Part shown: positions 7,506-18,500 of the stretch, piece by piece | Layout of the letters: each line of letters opens with the position of its first letter | How positions within the stretch are numbered: position 1 is the first letter of the stretch | NCBI RefSeq assembly: GCF_031626875.1 | Contig: NZ_JANDMF010000001.1 | Location: 186,001-250,000, forward strand | Direction: 5' to 3' | Source: Clostridium sp031626875 | GTDB taxonomy: Bacteria > Bacillota > Clostridia > Clostridiales > Clostridiaceae | DNA length: 64,000 nt | Position numbers and translations under genes: made by a program | The notes under the pieces: model-generated | Database searches by the model: none | The model's input: only the letters and a program-made list of their open reading frames with translations | What the model was told of the DNA's origin: nothing

Positions 7506-9068
7506 CTAAATTAATAAATTCTCCCCATTTGAATTGCAATCTACTTCATTTGCAACTATAGGCCATACATTTTCATATTTTATCCCTGTTAAATGCTCAA
7601 CAACATCCTTTGTTTTAGCATCTACATCTCTTTTTAATCCATTATTCTTTAATCTTTGAATTTCATTGATTAATATTTTATGTGTATAAGTATTAAGTTT
7701 AAACTTAAAAGCTACTAATAATGAAATTAAAGTTAAGCCACCACCTCCAATTAGTAAAGTTAATGCAATAGCATGCTGTACTACCACTGGTTGAACAGTT
7801 GCATCTTTAACTAATCCAGCTGATTCAAGCATAGCTCCAATAATAATTGCTGCTATCCCGCTTGTTGCTTTTCTTAAAAAAGTCATAACAGCAGCAAAAA
7901 GCCCTTCACGTCTCTTTCCTGTCATTATTTCATCTACATCAGGGATAAATGGGAACACATTCCACGGAGTAAAATATACACAAGATTTTCCTGCTTGAAA
8001 TACAAACGAAACAACAATAAGTGCAATAATTAATGTACTATTGGTTAGATGTAAAACATAAATCCCATAGTATCCCAAAACACCTACAATAGCTGTTATA
8101 TAACAGAATTTCAATAAATTCGCTGGCCCAACTTTAACAAAAAGCATTCCCCATACTAGAGTTAATGGTACTCCAATAAGGTTTATTGACAATAAAGTTG
8201 AAGCAAAAGAAGCAGTGGAACCTAAATCGAAAACAATAAAGTAAACAAAGACAGTTACAATAATATCCTGTGCTGTTACAGCAAATAAGTACATAATTAA
8301 ATGTTGCCGAAATGCTTTTACTTTTAAAGTTGAAAAATAGTTTTTAACTATGTGTATAAATCCTTTAACAGCTTCTTTAATAGAAATGCATTTAGATTGT
8401 TTATTTCTATTTTGTTCAGCAATCATCTCAGCTGTTAATTCTCTTTCCCAAGTAGTATTATAAGTAATTAATATACATATAACATAAAGTGTAGAAAAAC
8501 TAAAACCAAGAACAAAGTAAGCATTAGGATTATTTTCCCCCATTATTTTAATTAATGAACCACCAACTATAGTACAGATAGAACTAGTAAATCCAGAACA
8601 TAACATTCTACCTGTAGTCAATATTGTTCTTTTATTAAAATCAGAAGTCATTTCTGAAGGTAATGTTTCATATGGTATAAGAACAACACTAGCAAGAATA
8701 TCGAAAATAACATAAGTCCAGAAATAAAACCAGTAGTTTAATCCATTAATCCATAAAAATCCGTAAATAAACATTAAGGGAGCTCCAAATAAAAGGAAGA
8801 AACGTCTACGCCCAAATTTTTTTCCAAGCTTTGTGCGATAAAAATAGTCAGTAATATTTCCCATACAAATACTAACTACAGAATCAATAAGCTTTGAAGA
8901 TGCAAATATCGCTGCTGCTTCCATGGCACTTAACCCAACAAAGGTGGTATAGAAATACATAAGATATGCACCTATTAGCATTCCTGAGCTTCCCCCCATA
9001 ACATCAGTTAGTCCATACCCTAAACCCGTTAATAAAGTAATTTTTTTCTCTTTTCTGCTTTTAAACAT
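7506..9068 (-). CDS. GPH-family sugar:cation symporter (oligosaccharide/uronide importer)
   Basis: This 520-residue membrane protein has about twelve hydrophobic segments and the MelB/XynB/UidB architecture of glycoside-pentoside-hexuronide symporters. It has an N-terminal GYGLTDVMGG stretch, a cytoplasmic loop with GKKFGRRRFFLLFGAP (about 82-97), a central hydrophilic loop near 215-240, and a long polar tail. It follows the GH67 and acetylesterase genes on the same strand. The likely cargo is therefore xylo-oligosaccharides or aldouronic acids released from glucuronoxylan, driven by H+ or Na+. The 150-bp gap upstream holds a cre-like site and an adjacent palindrome, so it may have its own promoter. 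Substrate is inferred from context only. Confidence 0.82.
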   Translation of the reverse strand: MFKSRKEKKITLLTGLGYGLTDVMGGSSGMLIGAYLMYFYTTFVGLSAMEAAAIFASSKLIDSVVSICMGNITDYFYRTKLGKKFGRRRFFLLFGAPLMFIYGFLWINGLNYWFYFWTYVIFDILASVVLIPYETLPSEMTSDFNKRTILTTGRMLCSGFTSSICTIVGGSLIKIMGENNPNAYFVLGFSFSTLYVICILITYNTTWERELTAEMIAEQNRNKQSKCISIKEAVKGFIHIVKNYFSTLKVKAFRQHLIMYLFAVTAQDIIVTVFVYFIVFDLGSTASFASTLLSINLIGVPLTLVWGMLFVKVGPANLLKFCYITAIVGVLGYYGIYVLHLTNSTLIIALIVVSFVFQAGKSCVYFTPWNVFPFIPDVDEIMTGKRREGLFAAVMTFLRKATSGIAAIIIGAMLESAGLVKDATVQPVVVQHAIALTLLIGGGGLTLISLLVAFKFKLNTYTHKILINEIQRLKNNGLKRDVDAKTKDVVEHLTGIKYENVWPIVANEVDCNSNGENLLI

Positions 9069-9154
9069 TAAATTTCCCTTCTTTCCTTAACATTAGCTAC
9101 CATAGTATTTAATCTCACTCATAATAATATAAATGATATCTATTGACCTTCTTA

Positions 9155-9181
9155 ATAAAACGTTTTCTTAAACATGTTTAA
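9155..9181 (-). promoter_or_regulatory. cre-like site and adjacent palindrome upstream of the GPH symporter
   Basis: On the minus strand AGAAAACGTTTTAT resembles a CcpA cre, with the palindromic core AAAACGTTTT at 9157-9166. Abutting it is the perfect 14-bp palindrome TTAAACATGTTTAA (9168-9181). Together they look like a control region separating the symporter from the upstream esterase gene. Confidence 0.45.
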
Positions 9182-9220
9182 AATATAAATCTCATGTACT
9201 CTATACAGAAGCAACTTAAT

Positions 9221-11101
9221 TTAGCTTGAAGTAAATGGAGATGCTGGTAACCCTTCTTTATTGTACAATGTAACACTGGTGGGATTATCTCCCCAACAGT
9301 ATCTTACGGCTATTGGTTTTTTAATATTTTCATTGTAAACTTTTATAATACTTTCTTCTATTTCAGCACTTGCTGATATATAATTTTTATCCTCTCCACA
9401 TATACAAAATCCTTTCAAACTATTCCCTTTAGCTATTAATCCACTACCTATATTAGAAAAGTTTATATAGGCTTTATTTCCTACAACTTTCATACTCTCA
9501 TATAAAGGTCCACTATAAACAATGTCTTCTCCATAAGCTAATTTTTCAGCTGCAAGTGCAAGTCTTCTTCCTACTTCTTTTTTATTTTGTGGATGTAAGT
9601 CATTGTATTCTCCTAAATCAATTGCAACTGCCATGGCAGTATTATTTACTTTTAAAGCTCTTCTTTGCAAGTCTCTTATCTTAGCCCAATTTTCACTATA
9701 TTCCTTGGAAGGCTCTAAAAAATTTGCAAGTTGAACAAATAAAAATGGAAAGTCTCCTATATTCCAATCATTTCTCCATTCCTTTATCAATTTTGTAAAC
9801 AACTCTTCATAATTTTTTGTATCATCTATATTAGATTCTCCTTGATACCATATAACTCCCTTAATTGCATAATGTCTTAATGGTGAAATTAATCCATTAT
9901 ATAATCCTGTAGGTTTATATTGAAAGAATGTCTGCTCTTCTAAAGGTTCCATCTTGCATCCTACTTTGTATTTCCAATTTCCATCTAATTTTATCTCTTC
10001 ACCTTTTGCAATTATTTTATAGGGCTTATCTTTAATAAATCCACCAATATTAATTTTGCTGAAGACACGTAGTGCAATAGTATTTTTACCTTTCTTTAAT
10101 ACCCCACTTGGAATGTCATACTTTCGTGGTGGATATCTATAATCTATATTTCCAATCAATTTTCCATTTATATATATATAATCAGCGTCTACAATTGCTC
10201 CAAAATATATTTTAGCTTGTACATCTATCATTGATTTTGGTATATCAATTTCCTTTCTAAACCATATTGAACCATTAATTTTTTTTAATTCTGTCCCTTC
10301 AAAACTCTGAGGTATAAAAAACTCATTCCACTCTGAATCATCTAAGTTTTCACTATACCATCTCTTACTTTCATCCTTATAACCTTCATCAATTAAATCT
10401 ATAAGTTTATACCAATTACTAATTCTTTTCTCATCATCCTCTTTTACTTTTTCCACATAGTAATCATCTTTACACTCATGAAGTAACTTTTTAAGTTTTG
10501 GAAAATCTTCTAGTGACTTTTCGCTAATCCATGCTTCAACTGGTGTTCCCCCTACACCTGCTGAAATTAACCCTATTGGAACCTTATATTTTTCATACAA
10601 TTCTTTTGCAAAAAAATATCCAACTGCAGTGAAGTCTAATGCAGTATCAGGAGTAACTGAGGTCCATGGTCTACTACATTCCAGCTCATCTTGAGGGCCA
10701 TGAAAATTGTATGTTTGCTTAGGTAAAAATTGACGAATATAAGGATTTGAATAACTTAATATTTCATCTTCAAATAAATCCATAACTCTTCTGCAAGGCA
10801 GTTCCATATTTGATTGCCCACTACAAAGCCAAACATCTCCTATTAATATATTTTTAATAATCTCCCTTTTCTCCCTTCCTATAATATTCATTTCATATGG
10901 ACCACCAGCTTCTAGATCTTCCAAAAGTATTTCCCACCTCCCTTCTTTGCTAACAATGGCTTCATATGTTCTTCCTAAAAATTCGATTATTAATTTGTCT
11001 TTTGCATTTGCTTTTCCATAAATCTTTGTTTGCTTTCCTCTTTGAAGTACCATACCTTCACTTATAATGCATGATAAGGATATCTCCTCTTCACCCTTCA
11101 T
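9221..11101 (-). CDS. sialate O-acetylesterase-family (SGNH) carbohydrate acetylesterase
   Basis: This 626-residue intracellular esterase probably removes acetyl groups from xylan-derived oligosaccharides. The SGNH nucleophile is Ser97 in CSGQSNME, the GVIWYQGESN block follows the central region, and the C-terminal Asp-His pair sits in YNDLHPQNK. A galactose-binding-like jelly-roll insert (roughly 230-350) splits the catalytic domain, as in family PF03629. The frame opens at a TTG at 11110 lying on the Shine-Dalgarno; the ATG at 11099-11101, about 9 bases after GGAAG, is the better start. There is no signal peptide. It sits 26 bases after GH67 on the same strand, which favours acetylated glucuronoxylan over sialic acid as substrate. 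Confidence 0.8.
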   Translation of the reverse strand: MKGEEEISLSCIISEGMVLQRGKQTKIYGKANAKDKLIIEFLGRTYEAIVSKEGRWEILLEDLEAGGPYEMNIIGREKREIIKNILIGDVWLCSGQSNMELPCRRVMDLFEDEILSYSNPYIRQFLPKQTYNFHGPQDELECSRPWTSVTPDTALDFTAVGYFFAKELYEKYKVPIGLISAGVGGTPVEAWISEKSLEDFPKLKKLLHECKDDYYVEKVKEDDEKRISNWYKLIDLIDEGYKDESKRWYSENLDDSEWNEFFIPQSFEGTELKKINGSIWFRKEIDIPKSMIDVQAKIYFGAIVDADYIYINGKLIGNIDYRYPPRKYDIPSGVLKKGKNTIALRVFSKINIGGFIKDKPYKIIAKGEEIKLDGNWKYKVGCKMEPLEEQTFFQYKPTGLYNGLISPLRHYAIKGVIWYQGESNIDDTKNYEELFTKLIKEWRNDWNIGDFPFLFVQLANFLEPSKEYSENWAKIRDLQRRALKVNNTAMAVAIDLGEYNDLHPQNKKEVGRRLALAAEKLAYGEDIVYSGPLYESMKVVGNKAYINFSNIGSGLIAKGNSLKGFCICGEDKNYISASAEIEESIIKVYNENIKKPIAVRYCWGDNPTSVTLYNKEGLPASPFTSS

Positions 11102-11127
11102 ATTTATCAACTTCCTTTATTTCATAA

Positions 11128-13218
11128 TTAATATATACTTCTTTCCTTTTCATCCTCCATCCCTGACATCCTATAAAAATACGTATTGACCTGATCTCTC
11201 CACTCCCTAGCACTCTTTAATTGAATATTAAGCCGTTCAAGGACTTCTTCATATACTTTTTCATCTATAAGCCCTTCTAACTTTCTCCATTTATTAATAA
11301 ATTCTTCTACTTTCTCGTAACCTTCAAAATGTGTATCATAAATATGCTGAATTACAGTTTTCCCTGATTTCAATACATGAGTATACGAAACATGGTGAAA
11401 AAATAATAGCAGCTCATCTGGACAAGTTTCTAAGTTATTATATTCACTTTTAAGTGGCTCATTATATTGTCCTGTGTAGCCTGTCCCGTTTTCTAGTGTA
11501 CGATCAATTCCAATCCCTTTAAAATCTGCTCTATGGTATGTTCCCCAAGGTGAAAATTCATAACCATCTACATCTGGTCCATAGTGATGTCCTGTTGCTA
11601 CCATCCATCCTATACCAAGTGGTGCTGTATACTTCTCATAAGTTTTCCAAGAATTCATTAATATTTCCATTACATTTTCTTTAACTATTGGATTACCTCC
11701 AAAGGTAAGATTAATCCATTCCTCTGCAATTTCTTCACTTGTAATTTCACTATTCCATGAAAGCCTACCATACCCATAAAGATTTGCTTGAGCTAAAAAA
11801 TGTCCTGTCCAATTTTCATCATCACCTACATTAACTATTGCTGCTATTCCACTAATTCTTTTAAATACACTACTTTCTTTTCCATTTGCATAAGTTGGAG
11901 AACTTAATGCCTCTTTCCATAAAGGAATTAAAAAACATACATGTTTTTGCTGACCTGTGTATTCTTGAGTTATTTGAAACTCCATTAATTTATTAGTTTT
12001 ATCCATTGCTCCAAATAGTGGTGATATTGGTTCCCTAACTTGAAAATCCATTGGTCCATTTTTTATTTGCAAGTATACATTATCTAAAAATTTCCCATCC
12101 AATGGCTGAAAACAATCATACGCGGCCTTAGCTCTATCTGTTGAATGATCTCTCCAGTCTTGTTTGCAGTTATATACAAAGCATCTCCATATTAATATCC
12201 CTCCATATGGTGCAAGTGCTTCTCCAAGCATATTGGCTCCATCTGCATGACTACGTCCATAAGTAAATGGTCCTGGTCTCCCCTCTGAATCAGCCTTTAC
12301 CATAAAACCACCTAAGGTTGGAATTACGCTATATACATATTGGACTCTTTTCTTCCACCACTCTTTTACCCTCTCATCTAAAGGATCAGAAGTTTCTAAA
12401 TCCTTCAAGTTAATTGGGGATGCAAAATTTATACTTAAATAAATTTTAATTCCCCATTTCTTAAATATATCGCTGATAGTTTTTACAATATCAATTTTAT
12501 TATCTATTAAATAAGTTTCTGCTTCATGGACATTTGTGTTATTTATAATTACTCCATTAATTCCAATTGACGAAAGCATTCTACCATAATCGTTAATTCT
12601 ACCTAAATCAGAAGCTACCTTATACTCATCATTAAATGCCTTTCTTAGTCCTGATCTAGCTGCTGTAATGCCACCTATTTCATCCATAACTGATTTCATA
12701 ACATCTTTGTTACGACAACTTTCATATAGTATAGAGCAACCTGAAAACCCTCGTTCAATAGTACCATCTATATTATCCCAATGATCTATTAACCTAAGAT
12801 CTTTCATTGGATTCTCTATAATTTCTCTCCCTTTCAGTTCCTTATTTTCTTCAAATAGCCTCAATAATGCAAATACTCCATAAAGAATTCCATTATCATT
12901 CTTAGCAAAAACACTTATACATCTATTAAATACATTGAATTTTATTTCATATCCATCATTTATTAAATTTTCATCTTGAGTTTTCTCTAACTTTATATAT
13001 TTAATATCTTTAATATCTTCTTCATTTTCATAAAATATTTGTGGTCTTTTACTATCACTTATCTGCTCAAATGCTCTTTTTAATTCTGATAATGCAGAAT
13101 CTATAATTTCACTTCTATTAGAAGCCAACACATTTTCAAGATATTCTTTATATTTACTTTTTTTAATATTATTATGGCTTAGCCAACAAGAGTACAATTT
13201 ACTTTTTTTATTTACCAT
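11128..13218 (-). CDS. aguA: GH67 alpha-glucuronidase
   Basis: This 696-residue cytoplasmic enzyme removes (4-O-methyl-)glucuronic acid from the non-reducing end of xylo-oligosaccharides. The GH67 three-domain layout is visible: an N-terminal mixed domain (about 1-135), a TIM barrel starting near MKDLRLIDHWDN, and a helical C-terminal domain. KADSEGRPGPFTYGR holds the expected catalytic acid glutamate, and GGILIWRCFVYN, DCFQPLDGKF and QEYTGQQKH are conserved substrate and active-site blocks. Length is normal for the family. It lies between a GH3 beta-xylosidase and an acetylesterase on the same strand, forming an intracellular glucuronoxylan-trimming set. Confidence 0.93.
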   Translation of the reverse strand: MVNKKSKLYSCWLSHNNIKKSKYKEYLENVLASNRSEIIDSALSELKRAFEQISDSKRPQIFYENEEDIKDIKYIKLEKTQDENLINDGYEIKFNVFNRCISVFAKNDNGILYGVFALLRLFEENKELKGREIIENPMKDLRLIDHWDNIDGTIERGFSGCSILYESCRNKDVMKSVMDEIGGITAARSGLRKAFNDEYKVASDLGRINDYGRMLSSIGINGVIINNTNVHEAETYLIDNKIDIVKTISDIFKKWGIKIYLSINFASPINLKDLETSDPLDERVKEWWKKRVQYVYSVIPTLGGFMVKADSEGRPGPFTYGRSHADGANMLGEALAPYGGILIWRCFVYNCKQDWRDHSTDRAKAAYDCFQPLDGKFLDNVYLQIKNGPMDFQVREPISPLFGAMDKTNKLMEFQITQEYTGQQKHVCFLIPLWKEALSSPTYANGKESSVFKRISGIAAIVNVGDDENWTGHFLAQANLYGYGRLSWNSEITSEEIAEEWINLTFGGNPIVKENVMEILMNSWKTYEKYTAPLGIGWMVATGHHYGPDVDGYEFSPWGTYHRADFKGIGIDRTLENGTGYTGQYNEPLKSEYNNLETCPDELLLFFHHVSYTHVLKSGKTVIQHIYDTHFEGYEKVEEFINKWRKLEGLIDEKVYEEVLERLNIQLKSAREWRDQVNTYFYRMSGMEDEKERSIY

Positions 13219-13369
13219 ATCAATATCACCTCTTCTTTCCTTCTACAAATTATAAATAATTCTTCAAAGTTCTTCTTACTATGCACCAAAAAAAGATTCA
13301 GTTCATACTTTTCATGAAATGGTACTTTTGGCACTACATAATAGATTTCTCATTTCATTTTCATATTTT

Positions 13370-15502
13370 TTATAACAATTCAATATCAGCTTCTAGTGGG
13401 GTAATTCCTGTAAGATTAATACTCCTACTGTCTGGTTGTGATATACCAATAAACAACCTAAACCTCTTGCTATCAAGAATTCTTTCACCTTCATTATTTA
13501 CAGCTTCAAAAGATTTTTTATCTATTTTAATCGATATGATTTTACTTTCCCCCTTTTTAAGTGCAATACGTTTAAATCCTGCTAAACTATAATTATCAAC
13601 TGCAAACTGTGATTCCAAATCCTTTACATAGCATTGAACCACTTCCTCTATGTCATAATTTCCTACATTGGTGATTTTAAGACTTATATTAACCCCCTCA
13701 AAATCTTTATTAATATCAGATACTGATAAATCAGATAATTCAACAGATGAATAAGTTAATCCATAGCCAAATGGATATAAACTTTCATTCGTCATATAAC
13801 GATAAGTTCTATCTTTCATAGAGTAATCAGTGAATTCTGGTAATTCTTCAGTAGTTTTATAGAAAGTTACAGGTAATTTACCACTTGGTGAACATTCTCC
13901 AAATAATATATCAGCTACAGCTCTACCACCATGACTACCTGGATACCATGCATCCAAAATAGCAGCACAATTTTCTTCTTTCCCTTGCAAAGTTAATGCA
14001 CTTCCAGCTCCAAGTACTACTATTACAGGTTTACCTGTTGCAATTACTTTTTCAAGCAATTCTTGTTGCTTTCCTGGTAAATTCAAACTTAACTTATCCC
14101 CTGCACCATCGCTATTACCAGCATCTCCTTGTTCTCCTTCAATTGAAGAATCTAAACCTAAGCAAAGAATAACTACATCACTATGTTCTGCAACAGTAAT
14201 AGCTTCAGCCATTCTATCATCTGCTTCTGCTAAACCTGAAACTCTATCCTTGTATAGGTGGCAACCTTCTGAATAAAATACCCTTATATCATCTTTATCT
14301 ACAGCTTCATGAATTCCTTCTAGTATTGTGGTGTACTTTGAAGCAGTACCAAAATAATTTCCTTTAAGCATTAACTCACTATTTGAATTTGGTCCAATAA
14401 CTCCAATAGATTTTAATTTTGATTTTTCTAATGGAAGTACTCCATTATTTCTTAACATTACTATGGATTTTCTTGAAGCCATTAGTGAGATTTCATTATT
14501 TTCCTTACTATCATTCATTTCATAAGGTATTTTGTTGTATTCACATTCTTCATCAAACATACCCAACCTAATTCTTGTTGCCATTAATCTTTCAGCAGCT
14601 GTAGTTATATCTTCTTCTGATACTAAACCTTCTTTATACGCTAGTAACATTTGAAGATATACATTTCCACAATTTAAATCACAACCATTTTTTATTGCAA
14701 GAGCTGCTGATTCAGTAGCTGTACTTGTAACCTTATGATACAAATGAAAATCTGCAATAGCCCAACAATCAGATACCACATGCCCTTTAAATTTCCATTT
14801 TCCTCTTAAAATATCCTTTAATAAAATTTTACTTCCACAACAAGGTTCATCATTTGTACGATTGTAAGCCCCCATTACTGCTTCAACGTCAGCTTCTTTC
14901 ACACAAGCTTCAAAGGCTGGTAAATAAGTTTCAAATAAATCTTTTTCACTTACAACAGCATTAAATTCATGTCTTAACCCTTCTGGTCCACTGTGCACTG
15001 CAAAGTGTTTAGCACATGCTGCTATTTTTAAATACTTTCCATCACCTTGTAATCCTTTTACAAAAGCCACTCCTAACCTAGAAGTTAAATATGGGTCTTC
15101 ACCATAAGTTTCATGCCCACGTCCCCATCTTGGATCTCGGAAAATGTTTATATTAGGAGACCAATATGTCAATCCTTTATAAATATCTCTATCACCTTTC
15201 TTAGAATTCTCATTATATTTTGCACGACCTTCAGTTGCTATAACTTGTGCAATTTTTTCTAGTAGCTCATCATCAAACATAGCAGCTAGTCCAATAGCTT
15301 GAGGAAATACTGTTGCTGTCCCTGCCCTTGCTACCCCATGAAGCCCCTCATTCCACCAATTATATCTTGGTATATTTAAATGTTTTATAGCTGGTGCCTT
15401 ATAAGTTAATTGTTCTGCTCTTTCTTGAAGAGTCATTTTAGATACTAATTCTTTTGCTTTCTCTAATGCACGCTCATTAGTTATTCTTTCATTGTCTCCC
15501 AT
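13370..15502 (-). CDS. GH3 beta-xylosidase (possibly with arabinofuranosidase activity)
   Basis: This 710-residue protein has the GH3 order: an (alpha/beta)8 domain (about 12-330), an alpha/beta sandwich (about 345-560) and a fibronectin-III-like C-terminal domain (about 600-700). The nucleophile is Asp245 in HVVSDCWAI. NWWNEGLHGVARAG and SPNINIFRDPRWGRG are hallmarks of the xylosidase/arabinosidase subgroup rather than beta-glucosidases. There is no signal peptide, so it acts on imported xylo-oligosaccharides and releases xylose. It is 91 bases downstream of the secreted GH30-like gene and upstream of GH67. Confidence 0.88.
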   Translation of the reverse strand: MGDNERITNERALEKAKELVSKMTLQERAEQLTYKAPAIKHLNIPRYNWWNEGLHGVARAGTATVFPQAIGLAAMFDDELLEKIAQVIATEGRAKYNENSKKGDRDIYKGLTYWSPNINIFRDPRWGRGHETYGEDPYLTSRLGVAFVKGLQGDGKYLKIAACAKHFAVHSGPEGLRHEFNAVVSEKDLFETYLPAFEACVKEADVEAVMGAYNRTNDEPCCGSKILLKDILRGKWKFKGHVVSDCWAIADFHLYHKVTSTATESAALAIKNGCDLNCGNVYLQMLLAYKEGLVSEEDITTAAERLMATRIRLGMFDEECEYNKIPYEMNDSKENNEISLMASRKSIVMLRNNGVLPLEKSKLKSIGVIGPNSNSELMLKGNYFGTASKYTTILEGIHEAVDKDDIRVFYSEGCHLYKDRVSGLAEADDRMAEAITVAEHSDVVILCLGLDSSIEGEQGDAGNSDGAGDKLSLNLPGKQQELLEKVIATGKPVIVVLGAGSALTLQGKEENCAAILDAWYPGSHGGRAVADILFGECSPSGKLPVTFYKTTEELPEFTDYSMKDRTYRYMTNESLYPFGYGLTYSSVELSDLSVSDINKDFEGVNISLKITNVGNYDIEEVVQCYVKDLESQFAVDNYSLAGFKRIALKKGESKIISIKIDKKSFEAVNNEGERILDSKRFRLFIGISQPDSRSINLTGITPLEADIELL

Positions 15503-15593
15503 AGTATTACCTTCTCTCTATATTTTTTCTTGTTTGATAGAAAATTTATCATCATTCTAAACATCTCTTATACTTCTATTGCTACTGTTTTCC

Positions 15594-18500
15594 CTATTTT
15601 AGTGCTTTTATCAATTCTGCAACTTTTCTTTGAGTTATACTGCTACTTGTTAATGCTTTCTGAGTCTCATAAATAAGACTACTATTTTTCCCCTTATACT
15701 TCTTAAATGCTTGTCTTAGGGCATCACGGTCTGGTGCTGGAACAATAGAAAGTTCATCAGCATAAAGTATATTACCATCCTTGGAATACAGTGTCATAAT
15801 AACCTTAGCAGTACCATTTGGCTCATCATATACAAAAGCCTCATTGCTACTTTCAGCCCAATTTGCTACTTTTACATTAACAGGTTGAAAAGAACTTATA
15901 CTAAGAGGCCCACCTTCAAGAATAGAACCTACCAATGTATTACCATTAAACCAAGCCCTTTCACCAGCTTCACGTGCTGCAAGAGGTTTTGGCATATCGC
16001 GTCCACCAATTTTAGTAATACCTAACTGTTTACCACTTTGGTCATAGTATACTAATGCAGCTTTAACATCTCCTGGTTTTTCAGCTGCAACCTCATAATC
16101 TAGTGGTCCATCCTTCATTGAAAGGAATTGACCATTAAAATGATATCTCTCACCTTTTGTCATCTTACCAGTGACATCTTGCCATATACCATCATATTGT
16201 CCATCAGTACTTGTACGATTTTCCAATCTTGCAGAACCAGCAACTTTTGAAGTGTTATTATTTTTTAGATATCTTGAAAGCCCTGAATAACTCTGAATTG
16301 TGCTCGCACTTAGTGTAGGTCCAGTGACATTTTGCTCAAACTTTCCTTTGCTATATCTACCTACTGACCATCCATCAGTATTTGAATCAGTTGTAGTATC
16401 AAAATCTCCATTCTTTAGCACATTTCCGTCTGTAGTTACCACTGAATTATTTGCATCATTACTCCAATCAGAATCATTAGCTCCAAATAAAAAGCGATCA
16501 ACTGTAATCTTATCCTGTAACCCACCTAATGCAGCTACAATATAAAGATCTTTATGTCCATAAGCTCCATTATCACCTGTGTCAACCTTAGCTTGATATT
16601 TGCCATAATTTGTTCCTTCTGGTACAAGTATTTCAGCTACACGTTTTCCTTTTGATGTTATATCGTTAATGCTTCCTACATGTGTACCAACAGGTAGCAC
16701 ATATGCAAGTAAGCTTCCACCCTTACCTGATGTTGCATGTGAAAGTGCTGTTAGATATAGCAAGTGTCTACGAACAGTACCACCATTGGTAGAACCATCA
16801 GCAAAATTTACATTTTTATAAGAGAGATACTCACTATTACCAAGTGAAACTGCTTCTTTTGTACGACCAGCATTCCCAACATTATTTCCCTTTATATCGC
16901 TATCGTTTTCTTCTGCTTCAAAAGTGGAGAAAATATCACGTTCACTATCAAGTCCATTAAAAGTAGCATACCTACCTTCAGATGGTACTATTGTAACAAT
17001 ACTTGCTGATGGAATATCAATGATGAACTTACCATTCTTCACAGGAATCTTTTCAAGCTTCTTCTGATTTTCACTTCCAGAAGTACGAAATACTGTTACA
17101 CTCTTAGTACCCTCTGGAAAATCCCTCAAGGTGAACTCTAGATGTTTATTACTGTCATCATTATTAGAATTAGTTACAGTTATTGAGAAATCCTTATTAT
17201 CTGAACTCTTGAATCCAACGACATTTAAGTTATCGCTTGGCTCACGTGTCACACTAAAACGTTTATCCCCTGGATTCATGAAACGTGAAAAATGACCAAA
17301 GCCATAAAAGCGTTTAAAGATTCGATATTCACCTGTTAGTGTACTAGTATGTCCAGCATATTGTTGGGAGTTTGTGTTTACCAAACGAATTAGGTCAGAA
17401 CCATCTGCACCGTTATTATCCCATGTCATCCACCATAGATAGGCATTAATACCTGGATTACTAGTGAACATATTTGTCATAAGGTATGAATATCGTACAG
17501 CATCATTGATATTCTGATTTCCATAACGCTGAGTATATGCACCTGCTGATCCATCACTAACATCTTGATTCATAAACTCGGCTTGCCAGATTTTATATCC
17601 ATTTAGGTATGATGGCCACTTTGAACCATCTACTGTATAGTCATAAGGTTTAAGTGCAATATTGCTATTTCCTTCTGCATTATGCTTTAGTATGGTTTCA
17701 TCTGTACCAGTGCCAACTGAACCATATAAATGAGTGGTAGTCACATCAAGATACTTATGTTTGTTTGTACCAGAATCTAGTTCAGGAAAAACCTCAGCTC
17801 CTTTATCCAAAGTAGCTTCTAGATTAGTTCCATCTAATGCACATAACTTTGGTTGAAAATCAATGACTTTACCATCAGGATTCTTAATTTCATATAGACT
17901 ACCACCTGGCTGTACTGCTTTCTTTAAAGTTGGCCCTATGTAATCATCAATAAGCTCCTTGATATATGAAGAACTTGCACCTTCAAGGTCAGGTTCATTA
18001 AATGGGTTTATATTAGTAATAGGAATCCCCCACTGCTCCCAATAGCCCTTAATATAATTCACTAAATAATCTGCATATGCTTGATAGTATATTTTTTTAC
18101 CATCTGCAGCTTTATCATCACGTATTATTTTACTTGGAACATTGCTTCCAGCTGAAGCTGGCTTGCTCATCCAATAAGGTGCCTCCCACATACAGGCATA
18201 AAAGGTATGTACCCCATACTTCATTGCTTGTTTCATAGTCCACACTTGGTCTACATCAAAGATTTCTTTCCTAGTACGGGAACTGCTCTTAATTACTACA
18301 GGTTTATCTCCTGATTCTTTAATCCAATTTACAGGACCACCATTATCATTTGCTATAGGCTTATCCCAATTATTATAATCCCACGCGAAATCCTTTACAG
18401 GAACCATAGTGCCAGATTGATGTTCAGGTTCATTTGGCCAAATTGTATCAGTTTGACCATCATAGAAACGATTTGATGCTTTCATCATCTTATAGCCATA

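Noticed and set aside
9221..11101. Sialic acid catabolism as the role of the SGNH esterase
   Set aside because: No neuraminidase, sialate lyase or related genes are nearby, and the flanking genes are for glucuronoxylan use, so xylan deacetylation is more likely.
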